DNA of 64,000 nt, taken from Streptomyces longhuiensis (GTDB lineage Bacteria; Actinomycetota; Actinomycetes; Streptomycetales; Streptomycetaceae). Under the pieces are notes generated by a model. That model was given only the letters and a program-made list of their open reading frames with translations, did not search any database and was not told the DNA's origin. The stretch lies in the NCBI RefSeq assembly GCF_020616555.1, contig NZ_CP085173.1, positions 7,270,001 to 7,334,000 of the forward strand, written 5' to 3'. Of the stretch, positions 25,108 through 33,314 are shown in pieces. A program made the position numbers and the translations under genes. Positions within the stretch are counted from its first letter, which is position 1. Each line of letters begins with the position of its first letter.

Positions 25108-25740
25108 TTAGAGCATGATCGCGCGCGCCGGCACATCTTGCGCCATCGGGCGGCGTGGGGCAAGAGGGGGCGCGCAGGTCCGCCACAGCACCGCGAACGC
25201 CTCGTTCACGGCCTCGCAGGTGCGCCGGATGTCGTCCTCCTCGAGTGCGGCGGGGACGAACCGGCAGGCGAGGCCGCACACGTTGACGTGGATGCCGCGC
25301 ACCAGCAGCTCGTGGTGGAAGCGCTCGTAGCGGTCCGGATCGGCGGCGAAAGATCGCGGTGGTGGCGGGTCGGAGCGCCGTCCGCCGAGAACACGATCCG
25401 GAACATGGCGCCGACGCCCTGGACCGCGCACGGCGCGCCGGAAGTCCTCGGCGACGCTCACGGAAAGGGCGCCGGACGTGATCGCCACGTCGTCCCCGGC
25501 CGCGTCGGCTCCGGTGGAAGAGGTGTCCGCGGAGGACGCGTCCGCGAAGGTGCGCGCGGAGTCGGCGAGGGCCGGGACGGCACCACCCGCCAGGGTCGGC
25601 GGGAGGGTGACACCGACGGCGCCCGAGAGGCGGCGTCTGGCGGGGGATCTGGACGTGTCTCTCCCTGCTGCGACGGTGCGAACACGCACTGTCCAGTGGG
25701 CTGTCCAGGGCTCTAGGGAGCAATTTCCACCAAAGTCCAA
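25108..25740 (-). pseudogene. Chimeric relic: N-terminus of a secreted glycosidase joined to an aminotransferase C-terminus
   Basis: One open frame reads through two unrelated fragments. Reading from 25740, a signal-peptide-like stretch (RRRLSGAVGV, hydrophobic, AVPALA) and ITSGALSVSVAEDF resemble the start of large secreted endo-alpha-N-acetylgalactosaminidase-type (GH101) enzymes. From about 25430 the sequence is the C-terminus of a class-III aminotransferase like glutamate-1-semialdehyde aminomutase: GAMFRIVFSADGAP in one frame, then, after a frameshift near 25350, DPDRYERFHHELLVRGIHVN and EEDDIRRTCEAVNEAFAVL in another. A deletion apparently fused the two genes and the shift broke the second. 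Not functional as either enzyme. Confidence 0.7.
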
Positions 25741-25995
25741 ACACCAGCGGTCGTGGGTCCGAACACAGAAGGGCAGCTTCGCCCAGGTCGGGGGCGGTGC
25801 GCGCGACTGCGATGACCGTGTTCGTTGCCTGCGCGTTTCATGCGTGAAGCTGCAAGATCTAAATAGTTACCAATCAAGTCTTGTCATCCGTCGGCAGGCT
25901 GACGCAAGATTCCGGTACCTCGCGAGCCGGGCCGCAGCCCCCGCGAGGGCCCTGTGAAACCAACCCTCGCTCGCCACTCGACGCAGGAGGTGAAT
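25741..25995 (+). promoter_or_regulatory. Relatively AT-rich control region before the sugar ABC operon
   Basis: No gene seen. The stretch around 25850-25912 is unusually rich in A and T for this genome and holds GCAAGAT twice (25852-25858 and 25904-25910) with an inverted TCTTG between (25879-25883). TTGTCA at 25881-25886 could be a -35 box. It probably carries the operon promoter and operator. Confidence 0.4.
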
Positions 25996-27045
25996 GTGTC
26001 GGCCGCTGCGTCCGCATCGCCCACGCCCACATCGCAAAACCCCCCCGACCTACCGCACGAGGCACCCGGAACGTCGGGCAGGAAGAAGGCGTCCGGCACG
26101 AAGGGGACGCCGGGCAGGAAGGGGCGCAAGCCCGCCGACCGGCGGAGCCTGCGCGAGCGTCTGAGGCAGGACCGCACCCTGCTCCTGCTGTGTGTGCCGG
26201 GCATCCTCTACTTCGCGGTGTTCTTCTACCTCCCGCTCGCGGGCAACAGCATCGCCTTCCAGGACTACCAGCCCTACCTCGGCTTCAAGGGCAGCCCGCT
26301 GGTCGGCTGGGACAACTTCAAGGCCCTGCTGGAACAGCCGGAGTTCTGGACGGCCGTCTGGAACACGCTGAAGATCAGCGCCGTCCAGCTGATCCTCTAC
26401 TTCCCCGCGCCGATCGCCCTCGCGCTCTTCCTCAACTCGCTGATCAGCAACAAGACCCGCCGCCTCATGCAGACGGTCGTCTACCTGCCGCATTTCCTGT
26501 CGTGGGTCGTCGTCGTCGGCATGTTCCAGCAGGTCTTCGGCGGCGCGGGCACGGTCACCAGCTACCTGAACGACCACGGCGTGCACGTCGGCAACATCAT
26601 GAACAACCCCGACACGTTCATCTACCTGATCACCTCCCAGAGCGTCTGGAAGGACGCCGGCTGGGGAGCGATCATCTTCCTCGCCGCGATGGCCTCCATC
26701 GACACCTCGCTCTACGAGTCGGCGGCGATGGACGGAGCGGGCTGGCTGCGCCGCATGTGGCACATCACGCTGCCCGGCATCAGGCCCGTGATGATCATGC
26801 TGCTCATCCTGCGCCTCGGCGACATCCTGTCGGTCGGCTTCGAGCAGATCCTCCTCCAGCGCGACAACGTCGGCCGGGACGCCTCCGAAGTCCTCGACAC
26901 CTACGTCTACTTCCACGGCGTCGTCGACGGCGACTGGGGCATGTCCACCGCCGCCGGCCTGATGAAGGGCGTCATCGGCTTCGTCATGATCGTCCTCGCC
27001 AACAAGTTCGCGCACCGCCTCGGCGAGCAGGGGGTCTACCAGTGA
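25996..27045 (+). CDS. Sugar ABC transporter permease (LplB-type)
   Basis: 349 residues. A long polar, K- and P-rich cytoplasmic N-terminus (about 1-60) is followed by six membrane helices and the EAA loop (ESAAMDGAGWLRRMWHITLP) of CUT1-family permeases. LQRDNVGRDASEVLDTYVY near the C-terminus is typical of LplB-like proteins that import oligosaccharides. The GTG at 25996 has AGGAGG 5 bases upstream and is preferred over the ATG at 25954. It is the first gene of an importer operon lacking its own ATPase; such systems usually borrow a shared MsiK-type ATPase encoded elsewhere. Confidence 0.87.
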   Translation: MSAAASASPTPTSQNPPDLPHEAPGTSGRKKASGTKGTPGRKGRKPADRRSLRERLRQDRTLLLLCVPGILYFAVFFYLPLAGNSIAFQDYQPYLGFKGSPLVGWDNFKALLEQPEFWTAVWNTLKISAVQLILYFPAPIALALFLNSLISNKTRRLMQTVVYLPHFLSWVVVVGMFQQVFGGAGTVTSYLNDHGVHVGNIMNNPDTFIYLITSQSVWKDAGWGAIIFLAAMASIDTSLYESAAMDGAGWLRRMWHITLPGIRPVMIMLLILRLGDILSVGFEQILLQRDNVGRDASEVLDTYVYFHGVVDGDWGMSTAAGLMKGVIGFVMIVLANKFAHRLGEQGVYQ

Positions 27046-28022
27046 GCACCGCGCCCATATCCACCACCCTGCGGCCCGAGAGCCAGGAGAGCCAGGAGCT
27101 CCGAAAGGGCCGCACCGGCAGCAGGAAGCGCCGCGGCTCCGCCGAGCGGCCCGCCTGGATGGAACAGCCCAACCCGGCGGCCCAGACGCTGAAGTTCATC
27201 GTCATCGTCGCGATGATCGTGGCGGTCGGCTACCCGTTCCTGCTCGCCATCGGCACCAGCCTCTCCTCCAAGGCCGAACTCGCCGCGAACGGCGGCTACG
27301 TGCTGTTCCCGACGCACCCCACGCTCGAGGCGTACCGGGTGGTCCTGTCCGGCGGCGTCATCACCCGCGCCGCCATAGTGAGCGTCGGAGTCACCGTCAT
27401 CGGCACGGCGCTCAGCCTGCTCTGCACGATCGCGCTCGCCTACGGCCTGTCCCGGCCGCGGACCTTCGCGGGCAAGCCGCTGCTCCTGATCGTCGTCGGC
27501 ACGTTCCTGTTCACGCCCGGCATCATCCCCAACTACCTGGTGGTGCAGGAGCTGGGACTGCTCGACACCTACGGGGCGATGATCGCGCCGATCCTGCTCA
27601 ACGCGTTCAACATCATCGTGGTCCGGGCGTTCTTCCAGGGCATTCCCGACGAGCTGCACGAGGCGGCCCGCCTCGACGGCGCCGGTGAACTCACCATCCT
27701 GTGCCGGATCGTGCTTCCCCTGTCGAAGGCCGTCATCGCCGTGGTCGGCATGTTCTACGCGGTGACGTACTGGAACAGCTTCTTCAACGCGATGCTCTAC
27801 ATCAACGACCCGGACAAGCTGCCGCTCCAGGTGGTGCTGCGCAGCTATGTCCTCCAGGGCGACACCTTCAACGCGAAGGCGCTCGGCGTGAGCGTGCTGC
27901 CCGCCAGCACGGCCCTGTCGATGGCCGTGCTCATCCTCGCGGTCCTGCCGATCATCGCGGTCTACCCGTTCCTCCAGAAGTACTTCGTCAAGGGCGTTCT
28001 CACCGGCGCCATCAAGGCCTGA
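27042..28022 (+). CDS. Sugar ABC transporter permease (LplC-type)
   Basis: 326 residues with a polar N-terminus, six membrane helices (first about 45-65) and the EAA loop HEAARLDGAGELTILCRIVLP. NSFFNAMLYINDPDKLPLQV and the C-terminal QKYFVKGVLTGAIKA are hallmarks of LplC-type CUT1 permeases. The GTG start overlaps the previous stop as GTGA, so the two permeases are made in step and form the heterodimeric channel. Confidence 0.88.
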   Translation: MSTAPISTTLRPESQESQELRKGRTGSRKRRGSAERPAWMEQPNPAAQTLKFIVIVAMIVAVGYPFLLAIGTSLSSKAELAANGGYVLFPTHPTLEAYRVVLSGGVITRAAIVSVGVTVIGTALSLLCTIALAYGLSRPRTFAGKPLLLIVVGTFLFTPGIIPNYLVVQELGLLDTYGAMIAPILLNAFNIIVVRAFFQGIPDELHEAARLDGAGELTILCRIVLPLSKAVIAVVGMFYAVTYWNSFFNAMLYINDPDKLPLQVVLRSYVLQGDTFNAKALGVSVLPASTALSMAVLILAVLPIIAVYPFLQKYFVKGVLTGAIKA

Positions 28023-28061
28023 GCCACCACCCTCAACCGCTCCTCGCCCCTTAGGAGAGTC

Positions 28062-29711
28062 ATGTCCAGAGACTTCAACCGCCGCGGGTTCCTCGGTGCC
28101 GCGACCGTCGCCGGCCTCACCGTCGCCGGTGCCGGTTCCCTCACGGCCTGTGGTTCCGGCGCGGCCTCGGGTGGTGGCGGCGCCAAGGCGTCGGCCAAGC
28201 TGAAGCTGCCGACGTACGTCCCCGCGAACGTCCCCGCGCCCGACCTGCCGGGCAACGCGGCGGGCCTCGACCCGGCGTACCTGCGCTACCCCAAGAACCT
28301 GACCCGCAGCGTCACCAAGAAGCCGGGCGACGGCAAGCCGGTCACGGCCCTGACCGAGACCTTCACGACCGCGGCCCCCGCGATGAACCGCAACCAGTAC
28401 TGGCAGGAGCTCAACAAGCGCCTGGGTTCCGACCTGAAGATGACGATCGTCAACGGCCTCGGCGCCGACGACGTCTACCGCGCGAAGTTCAACGCCACCA
28501 TCGCCGGCGGCGACATGCCCGACCTCATGTGGTTCCCGCCGAACCAGGGCCTCAAGAACGTCCCCGCCCTCCTCGAGGCGAAGTTCCACGACCTCACCGA
28601 GTACCTGTCGGGCGACGCGGTCAAGAAGTACCCCAACCTCGCCAACATCCCCGGTTTCGCCTGGAAGACGGCCGTCTTCAACGGCAAGATCTGGGGCATG
28701 GCGGTCCCGTACGGCCGCATGGGCCAGGTCTACGTCGCGAACGAGGACTTCTGGAAGCCGGTCGGCGGCGTCCAGTTCGACAGCGCCCAGGACTTCTTCG
28801 ACAAGGCGAAGGAACTCCTCGACGTCAAGCGCAAGAAGTACGTCCTGGAGCCGGCGTACGTGAACCACATCCTGCAGTTCGCCTACTGGCACGGCGCGCC
28901 CAACGGCTGGCGCATGGACGGCGGGAAGCTCACCCACTACTTCGAGACCGACGAGTTCCACGCCGGCCTGGAGTTCGCCCTCAAGTGCCAGAAGGCGCAG
29001 CTGTTCTGGCCGGACCCGAACCTGCCGACGACCCTGGAGAAGATGGAGGGCGGGTTCCTCGGACTGCACGTCCAGTCCTTCCCCGGTTTCCTCAGCGACA
29101 GCAACCAGTACGACTGGCCGGAGAAGGTCGTCATCCCGTTCGCCGCGGAGAAGGGGATGACCCCCAGCTGGGGCTACGGCTACGGCTCGGTCGGCTTCAC
29201 GGCCATCAACAAGGCCGTGAGCAAGGACCGTATCGACACGCTGCTCCAGGTCATGAACTACCTCAGCGCCCCCTTCGGCACCGAGGAGCGGCTCTTCCTC
29301 GACAACGGCATCGAGGGCACGCACCACACCCGCTCCAAGGACGGTGACGTGCTCCTCAACAAGAAGGGCAACGCCGAGGTCATCACCACCCGCCAGGCCA
29401 TCAACTTCTTCGGCAACGCGCCCGAGACGCTGTACCTCCCGGGCAAGCCCGACATCACGCGCGGCATCCACGGGGCCCAGGTCGAGCTGATGAAGCTCGC
29501 GAAGATCAACCCGACCACGGGCTTCTTCTCGGACACCAACGCCAACAAGGGCGCCTCCTCGACGGACACCGTGTACCAGGCCGTCAAGGACATCGTCGCC
29601 GGCCGCACCCCGCTGTCCTCCTTCAAGAAGGACATCCTGCCGACCTGGCAGCGCGAGGCGGGCAACGCGATACGCGACGAGTTCGAGAAGGCCATCGCCG
29701 ACAGCAAGTAG
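28062..29711 (+). CDS. Sugar ABC transporter substrate-binding lipoprotein (LplA-type, Tat)
   Basis: 549 residues. The signal peptide has a twin-arginine motif (NRRGFLGAA) and a lipobox (SLTAC, Cys near residue 30), so it is probably folded in the cytoplasm, exported by Tat and lipid-anchored. The mature part is a large type-1 extracellular solute-binding protein of the LplA group (MPDLMWFPPNQGL, WGMAVPYGRMG, WGYGYGSVGF), whose members bind oligosaccharides. AGGAGA precedes the ATG. It completes the importer with the two upstream permeases; the ligand is unknown. Confidence 0.87.
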   Translation: MSRDFNRRGFLGAATVAGLTVAGAGSLTACGSGAASGGGGAKASAKLKLPTYVPANVPAPDLPGNAAGLDPAYLRYPKNLTRSVTKKPGDGKPVTALTETFTTAAPAMNRNQYWQELNKRLGSDLKMTIVNGLGADDVYRAKFNATIAGGDMPDLMWFPPNQGLKNVPALLEAKFHDLTEYLSGDAVKKYPNLANIPGFAWKTAVFNGKIWGMAVPYGRMGQVYVANEDFWKPVGGVQFDSAQDFFDKAKELLDVKRKKYVLEPAYVNHILQFAYWHGAPNGWRMDGGKLTHYFETDEFHAGLEFALKCQKAQLFWPDPNLPTTLEKMEGGFLGLHVQSFPGFLSDSNQYDWPEKVVIPFAAEKGMTPSWGYGYGSVGFTAINKAVSKDRIDTLLQVMNYLSAPFGTEERLFLDNGIEGTHHTRSKDGDVLLNKKGNAEVITTRQAINFFGNAPETLYLPGKPDITRGIHGAQVELMKLAKINPTTGFFSDTNANKGASSTDTVYQAVKDIVAGRTPLSSFKKDILPTWQREAGNAIRDEFEKAIADSK

Positions 29712-29779
29712 CGCGCCCGGCACGGCAAGCACCGCACAGCACCCCTATGCGTCCCGCACGCAGAACAGGACACCCGCAC

Positions 29780-30967
29780 GTGGAAGACCTGCGCATCGCC
29801 GTCATCGGGCTCGGACTGCGACGGAATCTGGCCACCGCCGCGCACCGCCCCGGCAGGGGATCGGTCGTGGCGGCGGTGGCCGACCTCGACCCGCAGATCC
29901 GGGCGAAGGTACCGGAGTTGTACGAGGGCGCGGTCGCCGTCGACGACTACCGAAAGCTCCTCGAGGACCCCTCGATCGACGCCGTCATCGTCGCCACCCC
30001 CGACGACACCCATGAGGCCATCGCCTGCGAGGCGCTCGAAGCGGGCAAGCCGGCCTACGTCGAGAAGCCGCTCGGCATCTCGGTCGAGCAGTGCGACACC
30101 ATCCTGCGCACCGCGTACAAGACCGGCACCCGCCTCTACGTCGGCCACAACATGCGCCACATGGGCGTCGTGCGCCTCATGCGCGACATCATCGCGCGCG
30201 GCGAGATCGGCGAGCCGAAGACCGTGTGGGTACGGCACTTCGTCTCGTACGGCGGCGACTACTACTTCAAGGACTGGCACGCCGACCGCACCCGCACCAC
30301 GGGCCTCCTTCTCCAGAAGGCCGCGCACGACCTCGACGTGGTGCACTGGCTGGCCGGCGGCTACACCAAGCGCGTCAACGCCCTGGGCGACCTCATGGTC
30401 TACGGGGACCTGCCGCGCCGCGAGCCGGACACTCCGCGCCCCGACGGCTGGCTGAAGGAGTTCGACTGGCCGCCGACGGCGCGTCACGACCTGCACCACG
30501 TCGTGGACGTCGAGGACGTGTCGGTGATGAACATGCAGCTGGACAACGGCGTCATCGCCGCCTACCAGCAGTGCCACTTCAGCCCCGACTACTTCCGCAA
30601 CTACACGGTCATCGGCACCGAGGGCCGCCTCGAGAACTTCGGGGACAGCCCCGGCGACGAGGTCCGGGTCTGGAACACGGGGCCGACCGGCTACCGCAAG
30701 GACGCCGACATCGTGTACCGCGTGCCCGAGGCGACGGGCTCGCACGGCGGTGCCGACGAACGCATCATCGGCGAGTTCTGCCGCTTCGTGCGCGAGGGCG
30801 GCGTCACCGACACGTCGCCCGTCGCGGCCCGGATGAGCGTCGCCGCCGGTGCGCTCGCCACCCGCTCGCTGCGCGAGGGGGGCGTGCCGTACGACGTCCC
30901 GGAGCTCGAGCCGGAGCTTCTCGCGTACTTCGACGGCGGGCAACTGCCGCGCGAAGCGGGGGAGTAG
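29780..30967 (+). CDS. Gfo/Idh/MocA family sugar oxidoreductase
   Basis: 395 residues. The N-terminal Rossmann fold has RIAVIGLGLRRN (glycine loop 10-12) and VEKPLGIS, with Glu95-Lys96-Pro97, the conserved EKP whose Lys takes part in catalysis. A C-terminal alpha/beta domain carries QKAAHDLDVVHWL (HD motif) and GTEGRLENF. Members oxidise or reduce sugars, sugar acids or inositols with NAD(P), including the redox-cycling glycosidases' partners. GTG 29780 has AGGA 8-9 bases upstream, whereas ATG 29747 has none. It follows the importer operon directly and should process the imported sugar. Confidence 0.85.
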   Translation: MEDLRIAVIGLGLRRNLATAAHRPGRGSVVAAVADLDPQIRAKVPELYEGAVAVDDYRKLLEDPSIDAVIVATPDDTHEAIACEALEAGKPAYVEKPLGISVEQCDTILRTAYKTGTRLYVGHNMRHMGVVRLMRDIIARGEIGEPKTVWVRHFVSYGGDYYFKDWHADRTRTTGLLLQKAAHDLDVVHWLAGGYTKRVNALGDLMVYGDLPRREPDTPRPDGWLKEFDWPPTARHDLHHVVDVEDVSVMNMQLDNGVIAAYQQCHFSPDYFRNYTVIGTEGRLENFGDSPGDEVRVWNTGPTGYRKDADIVYRVPEATGSHGGADERIIGEFCRFVREGGVTDTSPVAARMSVAAGALATRSLREGGVPYDVPELEPELLAYFDGGQLPREAGE

Positions 30968-30976
30968 CAGCCACGG

Positions 30977-31026
30977 CGCAGGCGTGGGCGGGCCCGTCGG
31001 AGGGGGCGGACCCGCCCACGCCTGCG
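30977..31026 (+). terminator. Strong terminator after the sugar operon
   Basis: CGCAGGCGTGGGCGGG (30977-30992) pairs perfectly with CCCGCCCACGCCTGCG (31011-31026), a 16-bp stem around an 18-base loop. It separates the importer/oxidoreductase operon from the DeoR regulator. Confidence 0.85.
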
Positions 31027-31037
31027 TGCGCACACAG

Positions 31038-31078
31038 ACGGTCACGTGTAGGTGCGCGGACGATCACGTCTGGATGCG
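31038..31078 (+). promoter_or_regulatory. Direct-repeat operator candidate before the DeoR-type regulator
   Basis: Two 19-base copies beginning ACGGTCACGTG (31038) and ACGATCACGTC (31060) match at 15 of 19 positions. They are offset by exactly 22 bases, two helical turns. DeoR-family repressors often bind such direct repeats, so autoregulation is plausible. A good copy was not seen before the ABC operon. Confidence 0.4.
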
Positions 31079-31122
31079 AAGAACGGCGCGGGTTACGCTA
31101 CGCGCGTTGCGAGGAGGAACAA

Positions 31123-31908
31123 GTGGGCGCACATGCCCGATGGACCCAACTGCTGGAAATACTCGGCAATGAGGGTCATCTCGATGTAACGGAGGCGGCC
31201 GAGCGACTGGGCTGTTCCTCCGCCACCATTCGGCGCGACATGGACGAACTGGCCCGGCAGTCCCTGCTGACCCGCACGCGCGGCGGGGCCGTGGTGAGCT
31301 CCGTCGCCTACGACCTGCCGCTGCGCTACAAGACGGCCCGCAAGGCGGACGAGAAGCAGCGCATCGCGAAGGCGGTCGCCGAACTCGTCCCGTCGGGCTC
31401 CGTCGTCGGCATCAACGGCGGCACCACGACCTCCGAGGTGGCCAGGGAACTGGCCGTCCGCACCGACCCGGGCGGCACGTCCGGCGGTGTCGCGCTCACC
31501 GTCGTCACCAACGCCATCAACATCGCCAACGAGCTGGCGATCCGCCCCCATGTGAAGATCGTCGTCACGGGCGGCGTGGCCCGGCCGAGCTCGTACGAAC
31601 TCGTCGGCCCGCTCGTCACGTCCGTGCTGCAGAGCCTCGCCCTCGACTACACGATCCTCGGCGTGGACGCGGTCCACCCGCACTTCGGCGCGGCCACCCA
31701 CGACGAGTCGGAGGCCAGCGCGAACCGCTCGCTCGCCGAACGCGCGGGCACGGTCATCGTGGTGGCCGACTCCTCGAAGCTGGGCCGCCGGGCGTTCGCC
31801 CAGGTGTGCGCGCTGAACGCGGTGTCGATCCTGGTGACGGACAAGGACGCCCCCGAGGCCCTCGTCGAGGACATCACGGCACAGGGCATCGACGTCATCT
31901 GCGTGTGA
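31123..31908 (+). CDS. DeoR/GlpR family transcriptional regulator
   Basis: 261 residues. The N-terminal winged helix (about 5-58) contains EGHLDVTEAAERLGCSSATIRRDM, of which RRD is the classic DeoR recognition motif, then RTRGGAV. The C-terminal DeoR sensor domain, related to phosphosugar isomerases, carries GINGGTTTSEVA and DSSKLGRRAF. Such proteins usually repress sugar genes and release DNA when a phosphorylated sugar binds. GTG 31123 has GAGGAGG 5 bases upstream. It sits between the importer operon and a SIS-domain isomerase gene, the likely targets. Confidence 0.87.
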   Translation: MGAHARWTQLLEILGNEGHLDVTEAAERLGCSSATIRRDMDELARQSLLTRTRGGAVVSSVAYDLPLRYKTARKADEKQRIAKAVAELVPSGSVVGINGGTTTSEVARELAVRTDPGGTSGGVALTVVTNAINIANELAIRPHVKIVVTGGVARPSSYELVGPLVTSVLQSLALDYTILGVDAVHPHFGAATHDESEASANRSLAERAGTVIVVADSSKLGRRAFAQVCALNAVSILVTDKDAPEALVEDITAQGIDVICV

Positions 31909-31948
31909 CCGGGCGCCTGTGGCGCGTGTCGTGGCGGCGCCCGGTCAC
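31905..31948. terminator. Bidirectional terminator between deoR-type and lectin genes
   Basis: GTGACCGGGCGCC (31905-31917) pairs perfectly with GGCGCCCGGTCAC (31936-31948) around 18 bases. It overlaps the regulator stop codon and serves the convergent lectin gene as well. Confidence 0.8.
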
Positions 31949-31962
31949 GTCTCACGTCCGCA

Positions 31963-33090
31963 TCAACCAGGCGTCGTCCAGCGCTGGTTGGCACCGCCCG
32001 AGCATGCGTAGGTGATCAGCTTCGTACCGTCCGCGCTCGCGCCGCCCTGGGCGTCCAGGCACTTGCCCTGGTTGACGAGGGTGTCCCCGGAGTGCTGCCA
32101 CTGCTGCGCGGCCGAGCCGTTGCACGTGGACAGCTGCACCGAACTCCCGCTCACCGTCATGCACTTGTAGAGCGCGCGCACGGTGCCGTCGTGCGACAGG
32201 ACCCAGTTCTGGTGGTTGCCGCCGCCGCACGTCCACAGTTCGAGTGGGGTGCCGTCGGTACTGCTGCCACCCGTGATGTCGACGCACTTGCCGCCGTTGC
32301 CCGTGATGTCGCCCGAGGCGGAGTTGCCGGTCGCGTCGTCGTGCACGCTGCCGCCGGAGACCTGGGTGACCTGGGCGTACTGGGTGCAGGTGCTGCTCGT
32401 GGACGTCGCGCTGACGGAGGCGGTGACGGCGGAGCCGCCCGTCGACGTGCCCTTGGGGAGGTCGAAGCGGGCCCGTGAATAGGGCTCGTCCTCGCAGGTC
32501 GCCGAGTTGCTGTTCCAGTCGAAGTACTCGACCCAGTCGACCATGCCGCCCGCGCCGATCCGGGCGCCCGAGCCGACCTGGAGGCTGCCCAGGACGAAGG
32601 ACGTGCCGGCCGTGACGTCGGAGATCGTCGCCTTGTACCAGCCGTCGGTCGTGTCGGGGGAGACGCGGTACGTGTAGTGGTGTCCCGCCGTGAACGCCTG
32701 GTTGTAGCGACAGGTGTACCCGGTGCCCGACTCGTCGAAGGTCTGGCAGTACGTACCGGCCGAGCCCGCCTTCGCCGCCGTCGAGCCCCACAGGGAGAAC
32801 AGGAACATGCCGGTGCCGGTGCGCCAGCGCTGCTGGCCGACGTAGCCGCCGACGCCGTTGGTGAAGTCGAACTGGTGGGCCCAGTAGACGTTTCCGCGGC
32901 CCGGGTCCGCCTCGACCGTCGTGCCCCACGTGGCCTCGGTGAGGGCCGTCGTGCCGGACGGGAAGCCGTAGTCGGTGTAGGTGCCGGGCGTCTGCCCCGC
33001 GGCCTGGGCCGGCGCGGACAGTCCCAGAGTGGCGGCGACCGCGACGACGGCGGTCACACAGACGGATCTGATCGATCTGAAGCGACGCAC
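31963..33090 (-). CDS. Secreted DUF3472-like protein with ricin-type lectin domain (paralogue)
   Basis: 375 residues, same architecture as the protein at 23800-24996: Sec signal (cleavage after AQA about 33), an N-terminal domain starting GTYTDYGFPSGTTALTEATW with YWAHQFDF and MVDWVEYFDWN, then a beta-trefoil lectin (about 250-375). The trefoil has two clear QxW-type repeats, NHQNWVLSHDGT and AAQQWQHSGDT, and CLDAQGGASADGTKL. It is the clearer ricin domain of the pair. GTG 33090 has AGGAGG 5 bases upstream. Role unknown; secreted glycan binding is the safest inference. Confidence 0.77.
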   Translation of the reverse strand: MRRFRSIRSVCVTAVVAVAATLGLSAPAQAAGQTPGTYTDYGFPSGTTALTEATWGTTVEADPGRGNVYWAHQFDFTNGVGGYVGQQRWRTGTGMFLFSLWGSTAAKAGSAGTYCQTFDESGTGYTCRYNQAFTAGHHYTYRVSPDTTDGWYKATISDVTAGTSFVLGSLQVGSGARIGAGGMVDWVEYFDWNSNSATCEDEPYSRARFDLPKGTSTGGSAVTASVSATSTSSTCTQYAQVTQVSGGSVHDDATGNSASGDITGNGGKCVDITGGSSTDGTPLELWTCGGGNHQNWVLSHDGTVRALYKCMTVSGSSVQLSTCNGSAAQQWQHSGDTLVNQGKCLDAQGGASADGTKLITYACSGGANQRWTTPG

Positions 33091-33314
33091 AGGTTCCTCC
33101 TGAACGGTGGGGGAGGGAGGTGCTTGCGGATATGCGCTTGTCCTCGTGCTCGTGCTCGACAAGAGAGTGGCCGCGGCGGGTGGGCAAGGGCATGGACTTC
33201 TGGAGCGCGCACATGGACTCTCGGCGAGGTTCGATGGGATTGGCTGATCTCAAATGCTCGAAAACGCGCTATAACTTGCACAACCAAGCATGCGCTGGGA
33301 TGTGAGGGTGCGCC
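33091..33314. other. Intergenic control region between lectin and SIS-domain genes
   Basis: 224 bases holding divergent promoters. A TATAAC -10-like box lies at 33270-33275 for the SIS gene, in an AT-richer patch with the inverted pair TTGCA/TGCGC nearby. No gene is seen. Confidence 0.4.
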
